This document shows positions 1-15,100 of a stretch of DNA of 64,000 nt, piece after piece. Position 1 is the first letter of the stretch. Each line of letters begins with the position of its first letter. The position numbers and the translations under genes are program-made. The notes under the pieces are model-generated. The model saw only the letters and a list, made by a program, of their open reading frames with translations, did no database searches and was not told the DNA's origin. Origin of the DNA: Bugula neritina (Eukaryota > Bryozoa > Gymnolaemata > Cheilostomatida > Bugulidae); contig OZ037765.1 in the NCBI GenBank assembly GCA_964035545.1, positions 23,190,004 to 23,254,003 on the forward strand. Reading direction: 5' to 3'.

Positions 1-1754
1 AAAGTTCGAACTTCAATTATAGTCTGGCCAAGAAAATCATCTGACTCTGGGGTAAATTTTTTGCGAAATTTTGATTTGAAGTCGTCGTCCTCATCCCTGT
101 AGTATACAGCTTTCAACAACATGGCATACACAAAGCTATAGCCAGCCCGGTTTATTGTAAAAGAACTTTAACTACACCTAGCATGACTATCAGTCATCAT
201 GAAACTACAATGTAAGTGCCACAAGGTCAGTACATTCCATTACACATGAACAACTTGAAACTTACCAAACTCGAACTTTGATTCTATCAGAAAAGTTGTG
301 GCATTCACTAAAAGAGAAATAGAAAACATATGATTATATTTATTTAAATAAGATCCAAAGTCTGAGACACTGCACACTACAAAAATAAGAAGTATTACAT
401 AAAAGAAGTCATCAAAATTAATCTACAAAATAGTTATAATCAACCTACAATGTAAATGATTGATCCCAAACAGGGTTGAGCTCCTTGGGCACTGTTTTAG
501 TCTGCTTTTTCGTTTTGCCGACTTGTACAGTAACATATGGGTCACTAGTGCCTGTTTTGTCTTTTCCTATTAAACCTTGGGCTCTCAATACTACAATTAT
601 TAGCAACAGAATATGCAGGTACAGAATGCTACTATGAGACACATGATTGTACATAATGCACTCATTACAAAAGTATGCTAAGTCTGTGCAAGACAAACCC
701 AAATTATTCAGATCTTTCTTTTTACAGACACTAATTCAGAAAGGAGATGCTGAATAAGAAAAGTCTGAGATCATAGACCATTTATTAACCATAGCAAACT
801 GTGATTAAGTGGAACTGTGCTGCCGAAGCATTGACCACCACAGTCTAGTGACTACTACGTGTCATACTTTGGAAGAGTCAGCAATCTGTTTCTAGCATTC
901 TATGCAAATTGAATAAAATATTATTATATGACAGCTCAGAATATGCCACCCGAAAGATATCCAAAACCCATGAACTGTGCACAATTACATGATAGTGCGA
1001 TATAGCATGTTTTTCTCCCATTGATAAAATTCTATAGCCAGCGACCATTTTGTTAGAACAGGCACTGGCTATAAATAATTACTCTCCATTCATTTCATTT
1101 GAGAGTTTTACTTACACACAGAGGTTTTTCTTTTTGTGGATAACCACGCTTGCTTTACTTTCAGAAATAACAAAATATTAACATGCAATATTATATAGAA
1201 GATGACACAACTAAGCTGTGAGAAACAAGTTAATTATGTAACAAAATTTTAATTATTTAGCAAAGCAATTTCCGCTCTTGACACTTTTGGTAAAGGTAAA
1301 AGTTTTTCTGGCTCAACATATAGTTATGGAACTATCAAAGCCTGTTTGTCATGTGGAATAAAAGCAAAATTGCTTTTTAAAAAGTTGTTACGTAAATAAT
1401 AATGTCAATCAATAAGAGAATATTTTGTGGTAGAGCTTTTGAATTAAGCTTGAAACATAATTTATTTTATTTTTCAACATGCTTTCCAAACCTATTGTTA
1501 TATCGCACATGAATTATGTTTTTCAATTATATAGAATTTAAAATTGAAAATTAAAAAATCTTTAAACATAGAACGAATTGATGTAGAGCCAGTAATCAGC
1601 TACAAACTTGCTGTAAAAAGTAGTTCTATTGCTGACTTTATATTCACCTGTAATGTTGAGTCTAGCCGACCAGTTCGATGTACCAGCAATGATGCCCTCT
1701 TTGACATGTCTCAAAGATGCTGCGTGCAGCTCATTGTCTATTTTGAAAACATTT
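1..1754 (-). CDS. UNC13: UNC-13 C2B domain exons (domain cut by window edge)
   Basis: Exons 1648-1754, 449-590, 266-307 and 1-96 encode the calcium-binding C2B domain. They read [10 protein letters not shown], then [58 protein letters not shown] and [14 protein letters not shown]. The Asp ligands of both calcium loops (KDKTGTSD and WDEDDD) and the Lys-rich patch are present, so calcium/PIP2 binding is expected. The acceptor for 1648-1754 was placed at 1755 because the nearer AG would shift the frame. The last codon of the domain is not in the window. Confidence 0.95.
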
Positions 1755-4700
1755 CTAAAAATCAAATAAGTAATACTTTAAATTAATTCTGACAGCTACT
1801 TTTACAGACACACTAAGCATATTAAACATAATAGTCAACAGCTGAAATATTTATCCGTTCATATAGATACAACTCTATAACTGGCAGCCATTTGTTGCTG
1901 ACAGTCCGCTGCTGATCACGTGGTCACACTGCAAACACATCAACCTAACTTACTTGATCATGTCAAAGATCTCGGGCTTACTCTTTTCTCGAGTTTCCAT
2001 TCGACCTTCAATTGCCTTCTTTTTAGCCTGAGCTTTATCCTCGGAACCTCTCTTAGCGTTCTGCTCAGCGGCTTCTGTAAACAGCACCGTGTCTCTTTTG
2101 AAGGTACTTTAAATACTTTGCAAGATACAAACATATAAACCAAAAACTGGTGCTTTGATAAGCTAATAAGGAAGTTATACCATACAGCCTTCAATCAACT
2201 CCTCAAATTCTTAAAGGTTGGAACAAACTTGGCAAGAATTGACCAGAAATGAGTGAAAATAAACAAAATGAACACATTTATTGGTTTCTAATGAATTAGT
2301 ATCAGTTTGACTGCAGCCTGTTCTGTTGGAGTGTTTGTTTATTGAGTTCTACTACTTCATCATTTCCATCTACCATACTTACCTCTTCTTATGTGAGAAA
2401 TGAGTTTGTTTCTCTTCTAATAAATTGACTACTCACTGTTGCACGACTAGCAAGCTATTTTACCATTTGTAGTATTGTACATGTTCACAACACCCTCTCG
2501 ATTTGCTGGCAGTTGAGAATGGCAATTTAAATTTTTCAATACAGATGCTAATAGCACTAGTAGAAAGTTTTACTATTAAACAGTAATGTATTGTTTGTCA
2601 TTTGGTGAGTTCTTGTTCTACCTCTTTGCTATATAAACTGCTCAGCCCAGATAGATTGACTTGAGACCTAACAGAGTTCCAGCAGTCTGACCAGCTCAGA
2701 TCAACAGACATCACCTGGTTCCATGTTTTGAACTGGCTGCAGTCAAACTGAGAATTAAGATCTTTACACGGGTAGACCAGTGTACAAGAGAAAATGAAGC
2801 ATCTAACCAGCTATTTAATCCAACTAAAATAACTTTTCACTTAACTCACTATTAACTAAATATTAACTAGCTACTAGATCTATTAACTATTGACTAGGTA
2901 CTAGATCTATTAACTATTGACTAGGTACTAGATCTATTTACTATTGACTAGGTACTAGATCTATTTACTATTGACTAGATGCTAGTCCACTAACTATTAA
3001 TTGGGTACTAGATTTACTATTAACTAACTACCCAGTCTATTACTAGCTGGTGACTCAACTTGCAACTACTTACGTTGTAGACAGTCGGCATTTAACAAAT
3101 CTTTGCATTTTTCATGACATTTCACACCACATTCTGAGCAGCGCAGACCTTGCTTGGCAACACCCCACAACAAGCCTCCGCACTCAAAGCAATAGGTTGG
3201 CCCGGTTGCTGACCAGGAGTGAAAGTTATGTGGTGTGGTACTAGAGATTGGATATATGGTTGCCTCCAGGGCCTTCTTGTACACATGCATTTTCTAAAAT
3301 TCAAATTAAAAATCAAATTTTGAAACTGAATTAATTTCTTAAATAGGCTACAAAAAGACCATATCAAAATGCAACTTGCACAAGTATCAGTAAGATACAC
3401 TAATCAAAACTTATATAATAGACTACCCATAAAATATTTTATCTTTAGAATACTTACCAAATCTTCATCATTTAACGATTGTCGAACACCAAAGGCTGAT
3501 TGCATACCGCTCTTTTTATTATTGTGTATTGTCTGGAAAATACAACTATAGCATTTAAATAGCTTATCACAACAGCAGCTTGGTCCATTCTCCCACCCCA
3601 AAGAAATAAATTTTGCAAACAAACGAAAAATTAAGAAAATACTAATCTGGCATTTTGAATCAGTCACTACGTACCACACAATGTTGACTATGACTGATAT
3701 ACTAACTTTACTAAACTAGTCAAACATGCTGGCCCTAACACTCAGCAGTGTATTTCACAGTCTGCAACACCTTATATTATTGTGCTCTCGTGATAAAGAT
3801 AAACAAAATTGACAATTTTTCGATTTCTTATCAACCAAATAATCTAAAAACTAAAAAACAACAATACCTTGTGGAAAATATAACAACAAATCGATTTAAA
3901 CAGTGCATGAAGGCACACAAGCAATTAGTAAAATCACTGGCACTCAATTTTAGTCACTTTTGCTCAAAGATAACAAAATATAAATAATATTCAATTTAGT
4001 AATAAGCCATAGAAAATAAAGCTAGGCAATAAATAGCTAAACTAAATATGATTTCCTGACAAATGCGTGAAGGATTTAATGAAGTGTGAGTGTAAAAAAC
4101 AAAATAATAAAAGCGCATATTGGGCAAGTATATTCATGTAGCTAAAATGAACACAACAATTTGAAAATAATCACATGTTAGCCATTACCTGCATAACCTG
4201 AACAAAAAATAAATAAGGAAATATTAACGTCTGGCAGAATCCAAACTGATGAGTAATATAAGTAATACAGCAGACACCTTGTTTATGTATAATACTTTGA
4301 ACTAGTAGTACTAGCTTACCAAGAATGACAAATGACAAATCTAGAGTGTAATTATTAGAAAGAGCAACAGACAATCAATTTAAAACTTTAAGATACATAA
4401 TAATACACTAGTTGATAGCAAGCAGGATAATAAAAAGCAAAAGGTAAATGCATAGAAAAGGCACAGAAAGCGCTTAGAAAGATATGTATTGGCTGTGTTA
4501 CATCTCTTATGGAAACTTTCATTGCTTTTAGCCCTCATGGATTTAGGGGCTATGCAAAACATACTCCTTGTTATATAATAAGTATATACTAATATAAAAT
4601 GCTAAAATAGACAAGGTATACCAGTGTTGGTTAACTGGTACAGAGACTGAACAAAGTTAAAACCTTACACTGCAGTTTCATACTGATGATTGCACACACC

Positions 4701-7700
4701 TATGTCTTTGAGGAGCACCAACTGGAAAAATTTAAATAGCCTAGATTCTTTCAATTTTTATGCATTTTATTTTGGAACTTTTGTAAACATAAATACTTTG
4801 GCAAAATTTCTCATGTCTAGGCTTTTCCAAATTCCTCTATTGTTGCCTCTACATCATAAATTTTCCATAAGCAGCTCGAGTTGGGGACGACTGAATGCAG
4901 CCCCTTGGGGTCACCGGTTTTGGAGCTTGGGATTCAAAGTTTCAATTTAAATCCTCAACTCCAAACTCAAGAACCTCAAACTACTGCAATTAGTCACCTC
5001 CGACTCCAGGATGCTTATAGCAACTTTCTCTGCATCATGCATAGCAGTGCTTTCAAGCAAAATTGCATCAAGGTGCCAAGGCTGACTTGTGTAAATATAC
5101 AAAACTCAAAACTACCATCAACTGCAGTCTCACATACTGTAACTGCATTTAGTAAACTCTGTCTGAGTAAAAGGCAGCAGGAAGCAAATGTCAGAACCAC
5201 AAGTTGATCGTTTAAACTTTATAATTTACATAATCAATACATATCACCTAAATATGCTGACACTTGTGTACAGTAAGCTCAGTTGGGTTGCTTAAAAAAC
5301 ATAATATTGAAGGGGATAAATAAACCAAATATATAAATAAAGAACACCACCACCGATCAGGACATGGCGGTGAGCAAATGAATCACTAGTGTTGAGGTAG
5401 AGAATTGGAAAATGGGGATGAATCTGAAGGCATTGAAAGCGATTCTTAGAAAAAATATAGTCAAGCTTATATAAGGAAAAATTGTGATATTTACAGCAAA
5501 TACATGCTAATAGATGAGCTGTGGGAACAACACTTTATATTAAGTAGTTCATAATACGATTATAGGATCAATATTAATAGAATGAGGTGTACCCAGTGAC
5601 TACAACAGCTGAAAGGATGAGTAAATCACTACAGACTTCATTCTATCAAAGAAAAGAGTCGCACAATACTGATGGCAGTGGGATGCTGCAATGGCAAAAG
5701 CTAAAGATGAATTAGTTAGTGGAGGAATGGCATCAGTAGAACAGCATTTATTGCTGCATCAACAAATCTTGCTTACCAGTTCGGAAAATCTGGCAGCTCC
5801 AGACAAAGGTTTCTATTGTTACCAATACAAGTAGTAATACAAGTAGTAATGCCAACAAACAACAACGTTTCTCAGTCTACCGTTACCAGGATGAGCATAA
5901 AACTTGCAACGTTACAAAAAATTACTTGTTTTAAAAGTTGTACAAATATCTGTCTGTTAGTCTGTTTACTGTACATGCAAGATTTCATCTCTCAATGAGT
6001 AAACAATTTTCTGTCTGACCACAATTACTGAGCTGCAATGGTTGGTTCCCATTTATAAAAAAGTGAATAATTGGTAATATTGTGTGTACTAATTGGCAAT
6101 ATAACATTAAGTCCAAGAAATTTTTTCAAAAAGTTTAAAACATTAGCATTTAGACTAATGTTAGCATTTTATTCCTAAAAATGACAGCATAAAGTTAATC
6201 AAGACATTTTATTATTAATAATTTTTGCATTTACTTATTTACTTATAATCAATGAGAATGACCAAAATTTTCTGTAAAACTTCATCACATATGAAAACTA
6301 GAAACTAATAGAAACGGCCAAAAGCAGCTCACAACTGATAAAAACCCTCCGCATTAAACCTTAGTATTTCAACTCAAATTACTTGACATGAGAGGAAAAT
6401 ATTGTATTATTCTACAAACTCAATTTCACTTGGACCACCACCTTATTACACCAGAAACATGACTGGCCATAGACACTAAACAAAGTATCTACATTAGGTA
6501 CTTCTGTTAGCTTGATAATAGATATGCTAATGTTTCTACACACAACAACTTCTAACTGTAAAACAATACATGCTTATTTGCTAAAATCTGCCATTCCAGG
6601 TCCATAATGGCAGAACATAATAATACTACTATAACAGGGTATTTCATCAATAACTGCACACTATGCCTGACACCATGTACACTGGCAGCTCATTAACTTT
6701 CAGGTGTTCATGCAGGTACACAAGTTACAGCTAAAAATGCTGCATAGAATGGTTTAACAATACCACAGCACAAGTAAACATAAACTAAATGTTTAGATTG
6801 TTTCCCAAATACCCACCAGTTCGCTGACAAAAGGAATTGATTTTCTTCTGTTTGGAAGGTCGATGCTGGATATCATGTCAATACTTTCATAGAAGCTGTC
6901 CATGCTGCAACCACAACGTTTGTAATACAACATACCAATTACACATTCAAATATTTACTATTGTGAAAAGCTAATGTTTAGACACATAGACCAGCATATG
7001 AGCTTTCTGGGAGCTTCTCTTAAAGAATACCATAATTAATCCTATTCCAGTATAAAGGAAAAGTGGATGATTTATTTAGCAAAAAACCACTAATAATAGG
7101 TAGAAGCATATTTCAGTGTACCTCTGTGATGAAATATCTACATGCTGGTATAAATAAAATATATAAAACATACTGGAAGTGACTTCCTCTCACCCAGGCA
7201 AAACAAAGACACTGTTAATTAAAAAGCTCATGTATCCCTACAGACTATCTCAGCACTACTAGTTGGCCATTAAGGTCAGTATTCATCCTTAAGAATAATG
7301 TGCAATGATTTTGATAATTCTTAAGCTACAGAGAAAAAGAGTGATGTGGTCATAGTAGTCAACTATCATAGCTACAAGGGATTGTAGGGAATAGAAAGGT
7401 ACATGCTAATGCTAATGTATGAAGTAGAACAAGGGCTCAGTTGAAGTGGTTATTATACATTTTGATTTTACTCTATTTCGTTACATGCCTGTACGTGTAT
7501 ACATTCGTATCTAATAATTACACCCACAAATCTGATTGATGTATAAATTCAAAACAACTTTACATTGTATATAATTATAAATAAAAAAAAAACAATTTAG
7601 TAGCACATATTTTCTATAATTTAAATGTTGTGATTGGCCAAACTGGGCTATATGTTCCAAGCTAGTATGGATAGTTGTGGTACCAGACTATAACCTTCTA

Positions 7701-9130
7701 GGGAGCAGCTGTGGTTTAGAGGTAGGAGCACTGGTCTAGTATGACAGATGTAGCTAGGCCAGGGGTTCTAATCTAGGTAAGGGTTAATGGTGATGTCAGG
7801 AGGGGGGCATTTGGTCAAAATTGCTTCTTCCCTACTATAAAATCCTTAGATCTATGGCGACCATGCAGTCTTAAGCCTTATTTCAAACTTTCACCACAAA
7901 GAATTCTCACAGACTTGGACAATTTAAATAGATGACTATTTGGAGAATTTTCTTACAACTACAGGTTTCCATAACTCAGTCTCGCTCTAACTTAGTTGTT
8001 TTTTGCCCCCTCTTATGTGCCCATGATAGTGTTAAGTATTTTGGTTTACATTATTTAGGACACCAGTCTGTTAGGGTGTCAAAGCTGCATTTATATAAAA
8101 CTGTAGTTTTATACCAATTTAACTAATTGTGTATTGTAATCTATTATTACACCATCTCAACCCTCTGACAGTTTAAAATGGTCAGTTTTCTTTCTACCCA
8201 TATGGTGTATAAGCTGCTCAGCCCAGAATGTCCCCTTCTTTTCCAAAGTTCAATTTAAACTATTGCTATCGTCAAAATGAGATTGACTCATGGAAATCAG
8301 TGAATAAAACATCGCTGTTCAAGACTTCAATTTAGTATTAGCAGGAGACCTAAACATTCTGTGATAACTTGTGTAGCTTTATAGGCCCATTTAGAGAATA
8401 GCTTTCCTACTAACTAAAACTACTTTACTTCTGAACTCTAAAATAGAAGATATTGGTTGTAATCTTACGCTTTATTCTTCCAAGCATTCTTTCTGCTGCT
8501 TGGTAGAGCAGTAATAACGTCATCTCCTTCTCTCTCTTCCTCTTGCTCCTGCAGAGAAAGAGAACGTTGAAGCATCTTCACCGAAAGTAAAGTTCAAGAT
8601 ACAACACTGCAAGTTGTATTGCAGTGTTGAAATATCACCAACTAGTACTAAGCAAGACTCTGTTGAAAAAGATTAGTGATACATGAAGTCACCTGATAAC
8701 CATCTAATTACTTTAGCCAAGTCAAATGGTTAAAAAACACATTTAAGTAACCAATGGCAACACAATGCCTAAAATTGGCAAGTTCCCAGAAGGGTGAACA
8801 GTGCCATCTTCAGTCAGAAAATGATTTATATTTTTTATTTTTATAGCTTTGTGAAAAATGGCATATGAAAAATTTACTTAGAATTTTATTGAAATTTTTA
8901 AAGTACACTTTGCTTTAGAAGTTAGGTATTACCCTAAAGAACTCATTTTTGAAATGTTTGTCACACTATAAGACTTTTCCGAAATCTTTTCAGCTATTTG
9001 TATATATTTCAATATCTTCTAAGGAGGTTGACTCAAAAGAGAATAACTACCTAACAAAATGTGCTGAAAAGAACATAATAACATAGAAGGATAACAGTTG
9101 CTCAAAGAGGGAAAGTATTTTAATATATAT

Positions 9131-9196
<66 letters not shown>

Positions 9197-12100
9197 TTTA
9201 AAAACCCTACTAAGGTTCTATGGCATATATAAACTTTCTGATAATATCCAACATTTCAGCCTAGTACTGGTATAAAGTTCACTATGATCTGTGCAGTCAT
9301 TCTGTTTGAAGACTATGTTGTAAAATTGATGCTTAAGTTAATCACCATTTCATCAATAAGTTCAATAAAAACCAACTGACATTATAATCACCTCAACCTG
9401 AATATATAGGTTTACTATATTTGTTGTAAATCACTTACTTTTGACCTAATTATTGTCTTATATTAATCACATTTACACATCATGGCATTTCAAGTAAAGT
9501 GATTAAAAGACAAATGTGCAAGTTTCTAACTAGCAGTAAGACAGTGACTTATCAATTGATGCAGCTTCACCTTCACAAATGGTAACAGCTTGCAGAGAGA
9601 CCCTATGCATAGAACTTTGACTTTGCAGTGTGAATAGATCAGATTGTTAGAAGCATTATTATTCCCTAAGAAGCAGCTGCTCATCACTGGCTTGACAGTA
9701 ACATGTTTCAGCATAAATTTAATTTATCATATAGATATATTGCATAATCTTAGCAAACCCTAACAAAGCTTGATCAATAGAACATTTAAATTAAATGTAT
9801 AAAACAATGCCAACATTAGACACATCACTGCTAGATCTAAGAAAATCGAATTTGCCTAAATATATGTTCTACACATAAACAAAACCAATTAGTTTTATAT
9901 ATGGACTACAACAATGGACTTCATATCCATGGTGGAGCATTTGCCAGCGTAGGTCTTCATCATAACTATTTCCATAGAACAAAATTGCCATTAGGACATG
10001 ACCCAATAGTGTCTGGGTGTAACAGAGAAATGAACAAGCAGCCCGCTTTGCTTTTAAGCGATTATACTACAGCAAACATAAAATATTTATAAAGTGCTAA
10101 CAAGCATGAAAATATTGAAGTAGTATTAAATACAATTGTATTTGCATATGATAATTTATCGATAGTAGGTAGTGTAATAAATCCACTGGGCCCTGCTTTT
10201 TTCTTACCGTGACTTAATTAGCACATAGTAACAACACTTACTTTTTCAAGTGGTGTACAATCAGCGGAATTAAATGGATTTTGCCTTTTAGGAGGCGATT
10301 TCCAAAATAAAGACATAACAAATTCTCCAAAACTTGTATTTTCATTTTTAACTTCTGGCGGGAGTTCTTGGAGATCAGTCTGGTTGGTTTCTTGAGCCAG
10401 ATCTTCTGAAACTAATGCTGATATGGCTGCATTAGTTTCACATTCATTTGACCAGAGAGTCAAATCTGTTAGGTGACCGAAATCATCACCTTCCTGTTTA
10501 GTTGGGGTAAATTGAGCTGGTCGCCTGGGTGCAGAGACGTAGGAGAATGGACGACTGTCAGTGGAAGAGCTAAGATTATCAGCTTCAATCACATGCTGAT
10601 GGCCCAAAACAGAAGCAGATATACCTTTATCAGCATGAATGGAGATCAATCCATCTGGAAGTTTTGCATCAGAGTTTACATGCTTTGGCGTTGAAGTTTG
10701 AAATAACGGATTTTGCGTACAACTAGCTTCAGCAGTTGTAGATTTCGATGTGGCAAATATAGGTGCACCATTGGGAACACTCTGGCAGTCATCAGACATA
10801 ATAACGCTGTTTGAGATCACCCCATCAAGACATTGTTCTTTTTCTCTACATTCAGAAATAGGTTCTTCTATTGGACAGTTATCACCTGACAAACACTCCT
10901 GGCATTTCAAATCCTCACACTTGGAGTTACAAGTGGAACAAGACTCACAATAACTAACAGAGTTGGTGATGCTATATGATGAACTTGTTCTAGATATATT
11001 GCATGTATAGTTATCTACTTGACATTGTTGATCCTCTCTGCAGGTGGTGCTTTCATTATAAACTGTACTTGATAATTCAGATGAAATGGACTCCAACTTC
11101 TTAACAGAATCCAGCTTTAAATCCTCAGCCGAATCTTTAGATAATAAACTGTGTTTGTGATGGGACTTTGTTGTAGAAACAACACTATTACTCTCTGAAG
11201 AAGGATTGTGGATTATTATTTCAGGACCATTGGCAGCAACAAGATCTGTGGAGTCTTCTCTTCGAGGCAGCAATTTGAAAACGGGTGGGCAGCAGTCGTC
11301 TTCATCAAAGTCAAACTCTCTATTTGCACAAACACTGCTATCTGCCTCTTCGTCATCAGAGCTTCCATAGAACTGAGTATTCCTTCGAGTCAACTGGATA
11401 GTCTTGATATGGTCGTCTGACAATGACTTGAGCAGCCTTCTTAGTGGTGCAGCTGACCGCCATGATTTCCGTTTGTAAAGACCAGGTATAAAACACAAGA
11501 GTGAACGAAGGTTTATACCTCCAGCATCACCCTGGCCTGTGCTGAACATGGCTATAGTGAAAAGATTGGCTCCACATGAGTCAGACAATATCCACCGACT
11601 AATTTCTCAAACCTTTGGATGATTTAAATTACGTGTGAAAACTGAGAAGAGAGCTGAAAATACTACTGCATCGACGTAGTAGCACGGCTGCTTACTGTGT
11701 CATATGCTTAATGAGTTATGACAAAGTGAATACTAATCACCATTATATACATTCTAGTGGGGCTATCCATTGATAGACAGCAGGGAATCAATATACTAGT
11801 GTTGTACTATAGAGCTTGCAGCATTGCAGTTGTGCACATAAAAGGAAACCGAGTAGCTTACAATGAAAATGCACCATATCAAGTGTAGCTACTTGACTTG
11901 AGTATAATTTTTCCACTTTTACAGCACAAATTATCGAGTTTTTTGGAAAAATATTTTATAATAAACAAATTAATGTTCTAAAATAGATCATGATCATGCA
12001 CTGTGCACTGATAAATAGCACTAAGTTTCAAGTTCGTGCCTATACTAGAGTTATATTGAGTGGGTACAAGATTATTAAAGATATTTGAGGTAAATTCATG

Positions 12101-15100
12101 CAAATGACAACTATTCATGCAAAAAATTCTTCTAAGCTCTAGTGGCCATCAATTTGATAAAGAATATTATAGTCTCATTTTTAATTTTTTAGGTCAAGTG
12201 AACTAGAATTTATACCAATAAAATAGAGCAATTACTTATTGGTAAATATTAACCTAACCATTATTGTTACTTCCCAACTACTAGAAGGGGAACTAGTGGC
12301 TATATCAGTTAAATTAAACAGTAATTTGCAGCTGTGTACTCATCACAATTTTAGCAAAAATCAATGAAATACATTAAGGAGAGGCAGCCTTGGTATGGTG
12401 AAAGTTAATCTTCAATATTCGATTGATTACTTACTGTAATAAAATATTTTTGTTTATAATTTAGGCTTAATGCTGTGTTGCAAATATTCTCTGAGAATTA
12501 TTTCACTAAATTGAGGAAATCTAGCCCTCTACTTCCTTCCTGCTAGCGAACTACACCTTAATGATTCTGAATTATTGTACAATCGAAAAGTCATCAGTGA
12601 GAAACACCATCCATTTGAGATCTAAGTGACAAATGTACTAATGGATGTTAATCAACCAAAAATTTCCTGAATACCATTTTATTAAGTATGCTATATAATC
12701 ATTGTGTTTTTCACATCTAGTTTACAATTTTGTTTTTACTGCTGTAAATCTACTCCGAAAAGAATCAGAAATGGTGCGTGGGAAATATAAATAAATCTAA
12801 ATCTAAACTAAAAAAAAAGAAAATTTACCTCAGTTTTGAATAATTACATTGTATATTATTGCAGTTCAATTTTCATAAAAACGCTTATTAAGTGGTCTAA
12901 ATATCACAGGAGTTGTCTTTTCTACAACCACTTTGAGTAATATCTGAAAACTGAGTATTTTTCACTCACCTCACGTAACTGATTTCTTATTTTGTGGAAT
13001 GCCTTTAGCCATCGAACTTTCGCTGGAGAAGGCAATCTGGGATCATAAGCTCCTATTCCAACATGATTCATAATTTCATCACCTTTTTCCATAAGATCCA
13101 TTTCTCCGTCATACTCAGTAGTCTGACTGTGGGTCTCCGATATATAGCTAGCACTGCAGACCAAATATATATACATATATATACATATATATTTATTTAT
13201 ATATATGTATATATATAAATGGTAACAAAGTATGCAATGATTAATACTGCAGAAGATTGTGCTGGTACGTGAGTTCTACAGTAGCAGCTCCACACCTCCG
13301 GTGCTAACATAAAATAATTCACAAGTCCTGATATCAAAGCCTGACAGCCCTAGACTCAACTTCACACTCTCAAACCAGACAAATTTATAGTATTTTGCTG
13401 CTGAATCAGCAAGATAGTATAATGCAATTAGTAATGATTGTTATATGATTTAATAGATGCAATATTACGATGTAACTGATTTTATATGAGGTTTTTTACA
13501 CTGTTGCAGTTAGAAACCTCATCTTTATCAAAATTTTAATAATTTATGCAAATGAAAGTTCATACACCATACACAAATATTAATACTTTTATTATTGTGA
13601 TTATATATAATGTGTTTATACATAGCTCATGTACTAGGTCTAATGTAATGCCCACTCAGAAGCATTTGACCGATAACAATACATAATGTTAAAAAACAGA
13701 TATTACATCACTGATAATTTTTAGCAAGTAGAATAACAAGTGCAAAGTTTTTGTTGCAACAAACTAAAAATGAAGGAAAGGTCATGAATAGGTGACACCA
13801 TTATAAAGATATCCATTTACTCAATATACTGGCTGCTTCAATTGTGTAGCCTATACCACTACAAACTTGGTATATAATACGCAATAAATCTCGAATATTA
13901 AAGATATTCATAATTAAAAATTATCATCTCTAAAAATACCAGAAGTACTTTTTTGGTGGTTCAAAATTGAATGCAACTTCTTACGACTAAATGAGCCTCA
14001 GACAAAGATAAGCAAATATCATGTAAGAACATGTCATACTAGTCTAAACCTCCTATTGAGTATAGTTTAGCCAGCAGTGATTCTATATAATGATAGACTA
14101 TATAATTTTTCCAAAATATTAAAATGAAATTAAGTTGTAACTTAAATGGTCGTCAGAGACATGACAAAAGAAAGCAGTTTAGTGAGTGGATCTCACAAGC
14201 AGACCAAAGTGAGTAAAACAATATAGTGTCAAACTAGGGTTAGTTTTTGTTAGTCAGCACAACAGTTGAGACACAAATAGCTCAGGAAAACTTGCTCTAC
14301 AAAACTTATAACCTATACAATGTAATGTCGGCACAGATAAGCTTATTAGGTAGCATAACCCAAGTTATGCTTCTGGTAAAAAGTTTCTGAAAGCATATTG
14401 GATGAAGGTCGACAAGCGAAGAGTTGGCAAATGCGTTTTCAATTATTCAAATGTCAAAATACACCAAATGAAACCTGTTCTAAAGCAATATTTGGAGAGC
14501 TTTCCAAGATACGAGCTAATGGTGGGAACTTATTAGGAGTATTACTGCATCCCTTTTTCAATATGATCAGGCCATTTATTACTCACATTTTATAGAATTC
14601 AATTTATTTGTAAATTGTGAAGACCAAAAAATATTTTAACCAATAGAAATGCATCAATCCAAAAATTGTTTGCCTGTGTTTTACAGCAGATTATAAAATA
14701 ATTTTTGCCATCTTTAAGTAGAAAAACTTTGTTCACATTTGGACAGCTTTTTTATTGATGGCAAGTAGTGTGGAAAAGGACACAACTTTCACATTAGTCT
14801 AATAAAAAGATTCCTTATTAGCAAGTTTAAACTGGGGCAATCAAGTTGAGGAACCATCTTTTTATGTAAAATGATTGAAAATTTGCACAAAATCTACTTT
14901 TTCTAAATGCAGAGAAAAGTCAAGTAGACAAAAATATTTAAAAAAATTGCAGTACCATGTTTTCATTCAGTGCAGTAAAAACAGATTATAAATTTTATAG
15001 ATTATTCCACATAATTATTTAAAGTTATCTTTGTTTTCAGAAATGAAGTAATTAATAAAACTGAAATTTCTCAATTTGAAATTTGTTACATAAATATTCA

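Noticed and set aside
4881-5207. 108-codon plus-strand open frame
   Set aside because: It lies in an UNC-13 intron, has no recognisable domain or splice context, and its composition is ordinary for a chance frame.
5343-5380. Possible third copy of the 40-bp GC-rich insert (CACCACCGATCAGGACATGG)
   Set aside because: Only CAGGAC and GGCGGTGA match, with shifted spacing, and no flanking direct repeat could be found.
9901-10092. 63-codon plus-strand open frame in an UNC-13 intron
   Set aside because: No homology recognised, no promoter or conserved motif; treated as chance.
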